From Apoda limacodes (Eukaryota; Arthropoda; Insecta; Lepidoptera; Limacodidae): 64,000 nucleotides of DNA. The notes under the pieces are model-generated. The model did not search any database and was not told the origin of the DNA. It worked only from the letters and a program-made list of their open reading frames with translations. Location: NCBI GenBank assembly GCA_946406115.1, contig OX291540.1:4150563-4214562 (forward strand), given 5' to 3'. Below are positions 1 through 62,913 of the stretch, piece by piece. Position 1 is the first letter of the stretch, and each line of letters starts with the position of its first letter. Position numbers and translations under genes: made by a program.

Positions 1-29
1 GATGTAGGATATCTCTGAGGGATAGATTT

Positions 30-670
30 AGGGAAGTAAATATTTTAACTTTAGCGTCGCAGTACATATATGAAAAATTCACTAAAATATTTTATACAAA
101 TCAAAACTTACCATACCAGAATAAATACCTAGTTAATAATTGTTATACATATTAAAGAAAGACAAATTACGACTCTATAACTAAATTCAATAATTTGGTA
201 CATAAGGTCTAAAAGTGCCCATCACACTTGCTGCATTACCTCTCTGTATGGCTAGTGAAATGCGTTGAGTGAGATAAAAACCAACCAGAGACAAAAATAT
301 TTTCATATTTTATGTACATATAAAATATTTCAGACTATGTAAATGATAAAAATCCATGGGACTAAAGATGCTCAATTACATGATGCATAGGCAAACCAAA
401 AAATGGAAAAAAAATATAAAATTGTACGGCCTACAATTTTTATTTAAAACATTGATTGTATTGTAGTTTTTAAGATTGTTTTTTTTAAAGAGTAACTCCC
501 GAATTTCTTGGCGGATTCTTCTCGGTAGAAATCAACAACATAGTGAACCGGAGGGAGCGTGGGAGGTTTCAAAAATAGTATTTCATAAGTTTAACGATTC
601 AAAAATGATTGTAAAATCCTAATTTGAATAAATAATATTTGGACTTTGACTGAAATAAAGAGATCGGATA
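30..670 (+). repeat. CR1/Zenon-like LINE 3' region, copy 1 (upstream)
   Basis: The same string of landmarks recurs at 31738-32340 in the same order: a short piece at 32-75, the stretch TTTCAGACTATGTAAATGAT near 328, AGAAATCAACAACAT near 527 and a tail GATTCAAAA...CCTAATTTGAATAA near 596-632. The tail is the 3' end of a LINE common in Lepidoptera (clade by recall). Non-coding and decayed. Confidence 0.6.
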
Positions 671-896
671 ATCTTCTTGGGTTTTTCTATGTCATAACAT
701 ATTACTATACGGTCTACTTGACGTGAATCTGCTCTACGATATTTTTAAACTGAATATCTTTATTTTAATCTGCAAATCTATTAATTAGTCTCACTTCACT
801 AATAAAACCGTGCTAAACGGTATGTAAACTGCTTGTCTGTTGTGCTGTGATTAATGTATTATTGGTAAGTCTGTAATCATATTTTTGTTCACGCAG

Positions 897-1180
897 CAGG
901 GTTGTAGCTAGAGTTGAATCTAAGGTAGGACAGCGGTGGTTTCATGCACGGGTACGGCGCAAGTAATTTTTCTATCTTTCATTATTATACCTGCTTGTGA
1001 GCGTGAGTAATTAAGGTAGAAGGTGGGATCGCGGGAAAACAAAAGCAAAATGGTATTAATGTATAGTACGGGAAAACAATTTATAGATATTATACCTTAG
1101 TTTATGGTATTTTCAAGGTAGGGCATTAGTATTTCAAGGTAGGGCATTGCCCCACAAAGCCCCCCTTAGCTACGGCCCTG
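897..1180. mobile_element. MITE with 5-bp target-site duplication
   Basis: The left end CAGGGTTGTAGCTAG (897-911) is an imperfect inverted copy of the right end CTACGGCCCTG (1170-1180), and CGCAG flanks both sides (892-896 and 1181-1185). Length 284 bp, no coding capacity. Inside, the phrase ATTTCAAGGTAGGGCATT occurs twice (about 1110-1148). Superfamily not assigned. Confidence 0.65.
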
Positions 1181-1185
1181 CGCAG

Positions 1186-1980
1186 CACGGTTTTAATTAG
1201 CTACTTAACCGTCATCTTTCGGCTCTGTGCCGTAATTGACTGCTGCGAGGGCCGGTGCGCGTCAGCCTGTTAGCGACGTCAGCACTGAGGGAGGCCTGGA
1301 GTTCTTTAGATTGCAAATCCTCAGCCTGCCTGGTGTACTCTGTTCTCCTAATCCTCGGCCTGTGCGGTAGCGGTTCTTCAGCCTGAACACCGCTTAACAC
1401 CGTAGGCGAACTTCGTGCGGCATTGCATTGTGCCTGCCACGTGCGGCATATCTTTACACTACTCACTACACGTCGGTAGGTCACCTAAAATCAGTCCCGT
1501 CCGCGTCTACCTACTTTTGCGGCGGAGACCTGCGGGGTGTCCTCGACGTCAAGATCGCTGATCGGGCTCTAGGCCGAAGAAACTATTTGTATTGCTATCT
1601 TTAATAAATGCTTGAAAACTGTACACTTTGAACTCTGTGTAGGCAGGCTTGCGTTTTCTATATCTTTCTATTTAGTTAGGTAGTTCTCTACTGATGTAAA
1701 ATAGATAGTTTCTATAAATATATATTAAAAATAAATAGTAATTAATACTGTCTATTGAATGTTGTTATTATATAAGTGAAAGAGTATACATTACAACCTG
1801 CCTTACCGTTGAAAAGTATTTCCTTTACTTGCCTCTGAACTCCCTCTACCTAAACTTCTACCTCCTGAGCACCTAGCCGGTGCATTCGGTAACAGGATAT
1901 TATTACTATAACCTATCTTGTTATATATCGTCTATTAGTAGGCTTTTTGACCCTATGGGGTTTGCTGGTCCAGTCATTAC
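1186..1980. other. Unassigned stretch with a GC-rich block
   Basis: 1200-1575 is much richer in G and C than its surroundings and is open on the minus strand for 90 codons (1484-1212). The predicted peptide is Arg/Ser-rich and matches nothing I recognise; a LINE 5' end or untranslated region is possible. 1576-1980 is AT-rich and shows nothing. Confidence 0.4.
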
Positions 1981-2591
1981 AAAAGCAAAATTATTTTACA
2001 AGAATTGTGGCAGCAAATCTTAGAGTGGGACTCACTTTGTTATTTGCAGATTATTAAAGCTCAGGAAACACAATAAATTGGTTATTGCTATGCTTCTGCT
2101 GATGCCTACGGCTGTTGCGTCTAACATAAAGTTAAAGACATAGACGGAGTTCACATTCACTTACTTTATTCAAAGACAAGAATCAATTTAAAAAATTTTT
2201 TATCAAAATTGACCATTACTAAGTTGGAACTCAATGGTGCATTATTACTAGCCAAACTTGATGTATAAGTTAAGTAAATGTAGCTACTGTTAATTTGTTT
2301 TGCGATTCTCAAAATGTTTTAGGATAGCTCAATGCACAACCTTTTAAGGTCCCTACTTACATAGGCAATCGTATTAAGGAAATAAAAAAGCTTACGCCTA
2401 GCGTTTCTTGGCATTTTACGCCTGGGCTTTTCAATCCTGCATATATTATTTCTAGAGGTGCAGACCCACAAGACATTGTTAATAATTCCTTATGAGTCTC
2501 GTAACTTGTATGTTACTGAAGAAAAGAGGTATTCTCTCAATGACAAGGAAACTTTATGTAAATTACTTGAAAAATATTCTAGCTTATACAA

Positions 2592-2663
2592 AACTACATG
2601 TGTCACAAAACAATGCTTTACAAGAAATTTCGAACTACATGTGTCACAAAACAATGCTTTACA
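2592..2663. repeat. Local 41-bp tandem duplication
   Basis: The 31-bp string beginning AACTACATGTGTCACAAAAC occurs at 2592-2622 and again at 2633-2663, period 41. It lies in the decayed linker of the Bel/Pao element, probably a slippage duplication. Confidence 0.85.
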
Positions 2664-2919
2664 GAGAAGCGTTCACCGTCGTTATTAGAGGGGTCCAACG
2701 CCATTACTTTAACAAGGAACTTAAATTTCTTTTCAATTATAAAGCTGGAAGACGCTGCTTGTCTTCACTTTATCCATTTATTTCTTAAAGTAAATGTAAA
2801 AAAGAATTTTTCAACAAATGTTTTGTTATTGCTGTTTGCGCATCTAACAATTGCGTTAAGTAACATTGAAAAATATTTTATCGAACTTGTTGAACCCACG
2901 GAACCTATTTTCGATAAGA

Positions 2920-3340
2920 AATTTTGATCATTAATGTAAATAAGAAATAGAAAAGGACCTAAAATTGAACTCTGAGGGACTCCAGTAGTGACTGCTGATC
3001 CTAGAGGTTTTTCACCGTTGATATCTATTATTCTGTATTCTGTACTCTTTAGAAGACAATACTCATGTAGGATGTCAAAAGGTCGAGAGCTTTGCCACTA
3101 ATACCATAGTGATGTAGCTTTCTGATGAGATTTTCATGTTGGACACAGTCAAATGCCTTAGGTAAATCACAAAACACTTTAAGAGCATCATGCGAATCCT
3201 CCCAGGTTTTTAATATATGTTTAATAGTGCCACTCCTGCATCGGTTGTGTAACGGCCTTTCATAAAGCCAAGCTCCTTACTACTAAGTAGGAAATTTGGA
3301 TTTTGAAGAGATAGATCAAGCAGATGTATTGGTTCAAAAT
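2920..3340 (-). mobile_element. Jockey-superfamily LINE reverse transcriptase fragment
   Basis: Reading the minus strand gives PKAFDCVQHENLIRKLHHYG (about 3160-3100), the AFD catalytic motif of reverse transcriptase, and later GVPQSSILGPFLFLIYIND (about 2985-2930). Only the central fingers/palm part is present. It sits between the RNase H and integrase parts of the Bel/Pao element, so it either inserted there or came in with a rearrangement. Confidence 0.8.
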
Positions 3341-4650
3341 AAAAGATTTACAGATAAAGGAGTACCAGGAATGACTGGGAAATCATAACTTTATAAATAT
3401 GGAAATGAGCTTTTATTCGTTAAAACAAGATTGGCTCTAAGCGAGTAGCAGGAGAATTTCAAATTCCCAATATTGTTACCCGGAAAACATTATATAATAG
3501 AGAATTTGCTCGAAAACAAACACAAGCTCATTGGCATGCAGGTCTTTACATTATGATATCTGTTTTACGTGAATCTTTATAGTTCATAGGAGTCAAGAAG
3601 ACTTTAAAGAATGTTAATTTCAAGTGCATCATTTTTAAGCGATTCACAGCAAAGAACTATCAAACTCAATATCCGCCGCTGCCCAAAAGACAAAATTATA
3701 AAATGCAGTATGGTGTAACAGCTATAGATGCAGCAGGGCCATTGAAACTGAAGACAGGTGAAAAATGCTGGTATCGCTTATTTGCTTATGCTGTATATCG
3801 TGCGGTATATTTAGAATTAATTATGTCAATACCAACAGAATATTTTTTGGTGGCACGAGGCCAATGTGAAGTCATTTACTCTGACAGTGGCTCAAACTTT
3901 GTTGGAGCTGAAAACGCGATTAAAAGATTAGAGCAGAAGATTCAGGAATATTCAATTGCACAAAAAATCAGATGGATCTTTAATCCTCCTGCAGCTCCTT
4001 GGTAGGGTAGATGGTGGCAGCGTTTGATACAAATGATAAAACAACTTCTGCGAAGAAATCTGGGGAGGGCTAAAGTAAGTTATGTTCTACTGGAGAGTTT
4101 ACTTTGAAATATTGAAAGTATTATAAACTCCAGACCTATTTTGCAGAAAGTAAAACCTCGAAACCGTTAACTAAATTAACCATTAATTGCTAGTTTCTTG
4201 CAGAGTTTACCTGGAAATGAAGGCCCTGTGAGAGATGCTATTGATGAACAAAATCTCAATTTACGTCTCCGATAGGTTTCCGAAATGAATATTTGGCTAT
4301 CTTAGTTAATCCAGGTCAAGAATTCAATCAGAAAAATCAATTCGGAGATAGTTCTAGTGGAAGCTGAAACATAGGTCTTGAATTGGCAGTTGAGTATAGT
4401 TTTAGAACTATATTAAGGTAATAATAAAAATATTCGAGTAACTAAAGTGAAAGCAGATGGTGAACGTATTTGACCTATGCAACGGTTATATGTACTAAGT
4501 TGAAAGTCAGGAACAATACCCACTAAGCCCAAGTGAAGAAAAGTTACCAGTTTCTGGTAGAATTGATAAAATAACAACTCGATCTGGAAAAATTGTTAAG
4601 CCACCTCGAGGACTTGATATTTATGTAAAATGAATTTTAGTTTGTCAAGT

Positions 4651-5325
4651 AAAAAAAAAGGAAACAAACAATATTGATAACGTTTAATTCGTAAATAAAT
4701 TCGTATAAAACAAGATCAAATTCTATTAACTACTAACTTAAGAACCTGCAACAAGGTCCGAATACAATATTTTGTATATTAGCAAAATACATGGTTATAA
4801 TGGCGCGGACTGCTTTAAGAAGGCAGACAGGAAGGAAGACAGACAGACAGCTTTTGAGAACAGGTATTGCTATCTCTTTTTAATACACGTAAAATAGCAT
4901 TAGAAAGACGAATACTATTTACACCTACATTGTTCAACTTATTGATGGATCTATCTATGTTATTATTTTATCTTTTGTGAGTTGCGAAACATACAAGAAA
5001 TTTGCTCTTAAATAGTGAAGATTCTTGCTTTCGTGGGGGATATTGACAAATAAATTTACATTTTTATGCAGTGCCAACATTTCTAAACCAGCAATTACAT
5101 GAGTGCCAAACAAAGTAGTTTAGATATGAAATTATAATTTTAGTGAAATGTTGTATTCTTACCTTATATATTTTTAAATTGTAGTTAAACATTGTGTGTG
5201 AAATCATGTCAAAAATATTGACTCTTCTTATGACAAGTGTGTAAAAACATTTTTTTTAAATAAAACTTCTAAAAAAATATTTTTGACTTTGTTAACATAA
5301 TTTTATTTTACAATTTTATGCCCTA
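4651..5325. other. AT-rich stretch without recognised features
   Basis: Contains only a short GACA-type run near 4832-4852 (CAGACAGGAAGGAAGACAGA). No coding frame or repeat recognised. Confidence 0.5.
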
Positions 5326-5536
5326 ACCACTTGCTGTGATTTGCTTCCCTGTGGGCAATTTTATTTTTGGCAGTAGGCGTGATAAAAAATCTAGGAACCC
5401 CTGTCCCAGGCGGTAAATTAGGGGATAAAATTTGTGAATTCCGATATTATTGTATGTAAACCCGTTGTATGTAAACAGTCAAAAGCTGTCTTTTTTCTTT
5501 AAAGTCCACGCGGACGCAGTCGCAGGCAACAGCTAG
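5326..5536 (+). mobile_element. Non-autonomous Helitron-like 3' end
   Basis: The end reads GCGGACGCAGTCGCAGGC followed by AACAGCTAG|T. The short hairpin-forming stretch before a terminal CTAG next to T is the layout of lepidopteran Helitron-type repeats (family recalled). The left limit is uncertain. Confidence 0.5.
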
Positions 5537-6632
5537 TTCAACATATTAGTATAATTTACCGACATTTCTGTTAATTTTGACATTTCTCAGTATTCATTAT
5601 CTTAATAGATTACAGGTAGAAACACAACACTATCGGTTGTAATTGTATAGTAGAAGTGGTGATTTTTGACCTACTAAAGAGTCTGTCTTTGTCTCTTTAG
5701 AAAAGTTAGGTAAATTTTAGAAATTTTGGATTTAGAATTTTACAGAGGGCTGACGTTTGGTCCATTTGTTTGTATGGAGTGCCATATATCAGCCGGGGTG
5801 GCTGAAATTTGGTACCGGAACTGTCCCAAATATCAACCACCACTTATATTTTTTTACTAAATTATCGATTTTTGTTAGCGATTGTACTTTTTCATGCTTG
5901 AAATTATTTATAACATGTTAAAATGTGTTTATCTAGTATAGCTTTACTTTAGTAACAGCTTCCTTTGCTCTCATATGACTCTATTGTCATTTATTAACTA
6001 AAATAAAAAGAAATTAATTGTAAAGTGCAATCACAACCATAAGTCTTTTCCAATATTATGTTTAAGTTATTTGTGAAGTGAGACTAGTAGTATTTGATAT
6101 AATGACTATGCTTTAGTTTTTTATCTTTATACCTTTACGGTTTTTATCCCCATGAGGGTGTAACCAGTGCTTGAATACGCACCCATATAATTATTTAGGG
6201 GATTGTTTTTTTTGCTTTTGTGAGCCTATCACCGCAATACTGCTTGTAATGCAATATATCTGGACCTAGGAGGCTTTATAAATGTTGACGATGCATGGGT
6301 CTACTTGATTTTCCGTAAGATGAAGGAACAAAGACTGACAAAGAGAACTTTTTAACTCTGTTCACGAAAGAGTCCCATGCGGGTGAAGTAGCGGATCAAA
6401 GCTAGCAATAGTATGAATTTTCTTTGCCACTAGCAACGATTTACATTGCCTAAACGTATGGTAAAAATATTGCTATGAAATCTTAGGGCATAAGCATCTA
6501 AAAACAGGGAAAAATGCTAGGATAATTTTTGGTACGCACGAGGCTGTTATTACATCCAAGGCGGCTGATATTTGGAAAATACCACAAAATTCACAAAAAC
6601 ATGTTTTTTTAATAGTTATACTAGTATCTTGT
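5537..6632. other. Intergenic, no gene seen
   Basis: No coding signal. The phrase GGCTGATATTTGG or close variants appears near 5790 and 6560 and again inside the tandem units that follow (GGCTGATATATGGGTC), so decayed copies of the same repeat may extend to the left of the array. Confidence 0.4.
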
Positions 6633-7182
6633 AATTTTTATGCATAATTATTAATAATGCAAACTCAACATTACAAGTAACAAGTAACAGTCTTAGGTTA
6701 TTGTTTATTACGAGAACGTAGTAATCATTTAAAGTTGAAAAAAAGTTAGGGGGCTGATATATGGGTCATTCACTATATATTGTTTATGGCTGCCTTGGAA
6801 GATTAAAATAATCATAATTTTAATTTTTATGCATAATTATTAATAATGCAAACTCAACATTACAAGTAACAAGTAACAGTCTTAGGTTATTGTTTATTAC
6901 GAGAACGTAGTAATCATTTAAAGTTGAAAAAAAGTTAGGGGGCTGATATATGGGTCACTCACTATATATTGTTTATGGCTGCCTTGGAAGATTAAAATAA
7001 TCATAATTTTAATTTTTATGCATAATTATTAATAATGCAAACTCAACATTACAAGTAACAAGTAACAGTCTTAGGTTATTGTTTATTACGAGAACGTAGT
7101 AATCATTTAAAGTTGAAAAAAAGTTAGGGGGCTGATATATGGGTCATTCACTATATATTGTTTATGGCTGCCTTGGAAGATT
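6633..7182. repeat. 189-bp tandem array, about 2.9 copies
   Basis: Units start near 6633, 6822 and 7011 (landmark TGCATAATTATTAATAATGC at 6641, 6830 and 7019). They are almost identical; the visible difference is GGGTCACTC in the second unit against GGGTCATTC in the other two. The third unit stops at GGCTGCCTTGGAAGATT. Near identity implies recent duplication or homogenisation. Confidence 0.93.
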
Positions 7183-7559
7183 GCAATACAATAACTTTGC
7201 TGAATTTAACTTAATTTGTCGGTGTTTTAGTGAGTTTTTTGGATTTATTTGTGTAAAATCGAGGTAACAAATATGAGGAAATATGTCTTTTGCAAACGTT
7301 GGTACAAAAAGAGGAGTAATACGTCATTCAAAATTGATGTTAAATTTATATATAAACCATCTGATTCAATCAGAAATTGTTATTGCAATACTATATTAGC
7401 AGTACAATATTGAATTCCGATAAAATTGATATTTATTTGTGTTGTTTAGAATTTGCTAGTGATTCAAAGAGGTCATAATTTTAATATCGATATTAAGTAA
7501 GTTGGCCAATATGGACATGGAAATTGTAATATTTAGAATATTGTAAAATGCAGTGAGTC
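7183..7559. other. Unannotated AT-rich stretch
   Basis: No coding frame, inverted repeat or recognised repeat family seen. Confidence 0.4.
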
Positions 7560-7960
7560 TTCTGTTTCGATACTGGCATACCTTGGACTTAGATAGCAGG
7601 ATGTTGATATATTTGAAGCCTTTGACTGTCTGTCTTTCTTTGAATCTGGCTGTGGCATCGTAGCTTCAAAATTTATCGATAAACAGATATCAATATAGTT
7701 TTTCTTATAAGCGGGTTATCATGAACTACCGACACAAAGGCATCGTGGAATTCAAGCCACTTATTATAACGGCCACTAAATCGAGGTTGTTTAATAGCAT
7801 AAAACTTGACATCACTGTTATCCATCACTGGATTTAAGGCACAACTATGAGTGTCGAAATCTTTTGTTACAGGATTCTGCGGTATTATATTGGATTTACA
7901 TCCATTGTCATCCATGGAGTGGCTTTTATCGTGGTCATTAACCCGTCACGCGTCCAAGGT
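7560..7960 (-). mobile_element. Bel/Pao-type gag remnant
   Basis: The minus-strand open frame 7915-7673 contains KQPRFSGRYNKWLEFHDAFV, followed by VVHDN. This matches the conserved gag phrase LPxFSGxYxxWLxFxDxFxSLVHxN of Bel/Pao elements. It breaks soon after. Orientation is opposite to the pol remnant at 1985-4650, so it is a separate insertion or an inverted piece. Confidence 0.7.
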
Positions 7961-8828
7961 CCCACAGTGGGACCTAAGCGACTTGTGTCGCGGGGAAATT
8001 TTTTCAGGACGACTTTTATCAGACAGGCTAATTGTAAGTATTCAGAAGTGAAGCCAATGGCCTGTCCTACGTTCTAGTATTTTTGGGTGGACAATATTTT
8101 GTGCGTTTAATATTTTTTTATCAGAAATTGTTTTGATAATTTGATCCGGCCGCCATTTATATTGCGCCATTTTGAGTTGGATTTTGGATTTTATTAACAG
8201 TAGCTTAAAGTTCATTTTGACCCCTGGTAATGTGCTATATATAAGACCCATTCCAATCGACAGGCGGTACGTATACATATAATCCATTGAAGTTACAATA
8301 TTCTAAAGTGCCGGTTTTTAATTAATAGATTTTATGAAAAACGCTTTTTTTCCCGCACGATCACAATACCTTCTTTACATATATGAGTTTGAAACAAAAA
8401 AATATGGCCCAGGTTAGACCACGTCAAAAGATTCAATTACATCGAAAGGTATCATGGAGAATTCTCACAAATTAATTTTTTTGAGTAAAAATACTTAGAG
8501 CTTGTAGTACATGGCAACACTGTTGAATGTTCCGAAAACCGTCAAAGAGTTTTTCTGTTGTTGTTGGGTTAAAAAACTGTCTATTTCTCAAACATAATAA
8601 ATCGATATATCAGATATAATGTCGACTTGCGGACATCCCTAATTTTAGTTCTACGGACTTTCGTATCTGCCTACAGCGCCAAAATGGCGTTATTCAAATA
8701 GGCACAAAAAACGTTTTACAGCAACCAGTCCAGTGGGTAGTAGTAGAGGTCAGTGAATCCATTACATCCAAAGAATAAAATACATCTATATTCTTTCTTT
8801 AAAACTACGAGTTAGTGATTATACTCTC
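7961..8828. other. Unassigned stretch, possibly further Bel/Pao remnant
   Basis: The minus strand is open from 8287 to 8042 (81 codons), just upstream of the gag remnant in that reading, but I recognise no motif. The rest is AT-rich with nothing seen. Confidence 0.3.
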
Positions 8829-9142
8829 TTTGGTTTAGCTATATTTATGTCGCAGCCATTTGTTTAAATTAGCCAGTTAATTGGGTCTGCTGGCCTATGC
8901 AGATTGTTAAGTATGGAAAAGAAATTATAATTTAATTAAACAGATATTTCAACAGAACTTGGCTGGAACGCTCCGTTCGCTTCGCATCTACGTTAACAAA
9001 GGGAAACTTAACATAACCCAACACACATGACTTATACAGTGCTATTTCTGTTCCTTTCTTTTTCATACTTGACGATTTACCTAGGCGTCCTATTAACTGG
9101 CTAATTTAACCAGATTGCTGCGACATTTACACCAGCCAAAGC
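8829..9142. mobile_element. MITE with about 95-bp imperfect terminal inverted repeats
   Basis: The left arm (from TTGGTTTAGC at 8829) and the reverse complement of the right arm (ending GCCAAA at 9140) share TGTCGCAGC, TTAAATTAGCCAGTTAAT, GTCAAGTATG/GTTAAGTATG and AAAAGAAA in the same order and spacing. About 313 bp, foldback-like, no coding frame. Confidence 0.75.
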
Positions 9143-9720
9143 CTTTTTCAATTAAAAAAAATGTACACCATAAAGAGTGCGGTTCAGGATAAACAACGAC
9201 TATATTCGTCCAAATATGACCAAATGACGTCACAATCACGGGTCCACGACGCTAATCTAAAATAAACCAACTTAAACGAACTGACTACAAATAACCACTG
9301 CTCATAGCATGATTTCTCTTTTTTTTATCTGTCACTGTCAAATTTCAGCGCGTAAATAAATACTTGAATTTTGTTGTGCTTTATATTCGTCAAACTAGTT
9401 GTAAAATTGATTCATCTTTGCTTAAAAATCACAGTTCAACGCCAGAAAACCTTAGAACAAGCAAAAATCTACAGTTTACAAAAGTAAATAAACTATAAAT
9501 GCAATGTTAAATTTCGACTACGGGTCCAGATGTTTAACTACAGCAAAAACTAACTTAATAGAATTTAATACGTAATATTTGGTGGTCGTTAGCTGGACCG
9601 TGGCCTTATTCGATCATTTAGGTGGATAATGTTCACAAAACGCCCATTGTGTAGCTTTAATAGCGGTCTTTTAAGGTGCATTCCGATACCACGAACTAAA
9701 AGCATCAAAGATTATAACTG

Positions 9721-9888
9721 CGGCTCGATTCCGTAAAATGACAGCTAACAATTCTCGTTTGAAATCCATAGAAATAAGATATACATTGCGCATTTGAAAT
9801 GACATGAAATTCATCGATTGTCACGAAACCGCAATGTATATCTTATTTCTTTCAAAATGGTTAGCAATCTTTTTACGGAATCGACCCG
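9721..9888. mobile_element. Foldback MITE with perfect 20-bp inner arms
   Basis: Outer arms CGGCTCGATTCCGTAAAA and the complement of TTTTTACGGAATCGACCCG; inner arms GAAATAAGATATACATTGCG (9771-9790) and its exact complement (9830-9849). The whole 168 bp is one imperfect palindrome around a loop of about 39 bp. Confidence 0.85.
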
Positions 9889-10666
9889 CTGGTATGTTCA
9901 ATATAAGAATGCAATTATTTCAAATAATTGAAAGCATAGGTAGCATTTAATTATTCAATTTTAATAAAAGTCATTTTAATAATTAAAAGCATATCTTATA
10001 ATTTTAATATTTAAGACTTCCTACAACACCCTTTTTTCTTTCAAAATTCACATTTTTGCTAAATACTTAAATAAAAAACTGTAACAAGCTCCATAACCAA
10101 TGTCAGTTTAGAATTGTTTTTTTTTTTAATTTCTAATTTAACTGTAAATGTAAATGTAATTTCAATTAAAAGTACGTCATCATTTCCTGTGACTGTAATT
10201 TAACGTTTTTGTTAACATTATTAAGTAAAATAACAATATGTTTCTGAACATATCAACAGAAAAATACAATAAGAAAGCAGACACATTTACAACGCATACA
10301 ACTTTAAAAAAATATGTATGGTTTATTCGGGTTGAAACTCAATTGGCTTTAGAATGGTTGGATTCTTAACTCTACCCGACTTTGTCGATAATTTGAACAC
10401 TTTTGCTATACATACCACCATAAAATTAAAGTTTTGTACTTACTACAAATTAAAACTAATCTAGATAAAATAATTAACTTATTACAAGTTATTCTACAGT
10501 TTTTGGTATATTTTCATGTAGTGTGTACGAAATGACCTTTTTTTGAATTTATTATTTTATTTTTTATACCTATCTAAAGATCTATTAGGTTGATGTTTTG
10601 TAGCCAAAGTATTTTCATAGTATAAAAATTTAAGAAACAAAAAAAAACATTTCATTCGCCAATAAA
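9889..10666. other. Upstream region of Kdm7, promoter expected but not resolved
   Basis: Very AT-rich. It must hold the 5' UTR and core promoter of Kdm7, unless a non-coding first exon lies further upstream. I could not fix a transcription start; no CpG-rich block is present. Confidence 0.4.

Positions 10667-62913
<52,247 letters not shown>

Larger units (their letters stand above)
1985..4650 (+). mobile_element. Decayed Bel/Pao LTR retrotransposon pol (RNase H and integrase remnants)
   Basis: Recognisable in order, with many stops and frameshifts: an RNase H-type segment (about 1985-2260, with TKLELNGALLLAKL), a spacer (about 2340-2490, with SWHFTPGLFNPAYIISRGAD, the family's NPADIISRG motif), an integrase N-terminal zone (about 3440-3690), and the integrase core in the open frame 3703-4005 (AIDAAGPL; YSDSGSNFVGAENA; PPAAPW). 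After a stop at 4003 it continues as WWQRLIQMIK, where the family has the catalytic Glu, so that residue looks replaced by Gln. The end resembles the usual KTVKVRT...RPMQRLY tail (about 4430-4500). No LTRs found. Interrupted at about 2920-3340 by an antisense LINE fragment. Confidence 0.8.

Noticed and set aside
2458..2927. Three overlapping + strand open frames
   Set aside because: They fall inside the decayed Bel/Pao element and, at the right, on the wrong strand of a LINE polymerase fragment; the peptides are shadows.
6633..7182. Tandem array considered as a CRISPR-like or centromeric satellite
   Set aside because: Units are 189 bp with no spacers and only about three copies; a simple local tandem duplication fits better.
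10621..10628. TATA-like TATAAAAA 46 bp before the Kdm7 start codon
   Set aside because: Such strings are expected by chance in AT-rich DNA, and no initiator or transcript evidence supports it as a core promoter.
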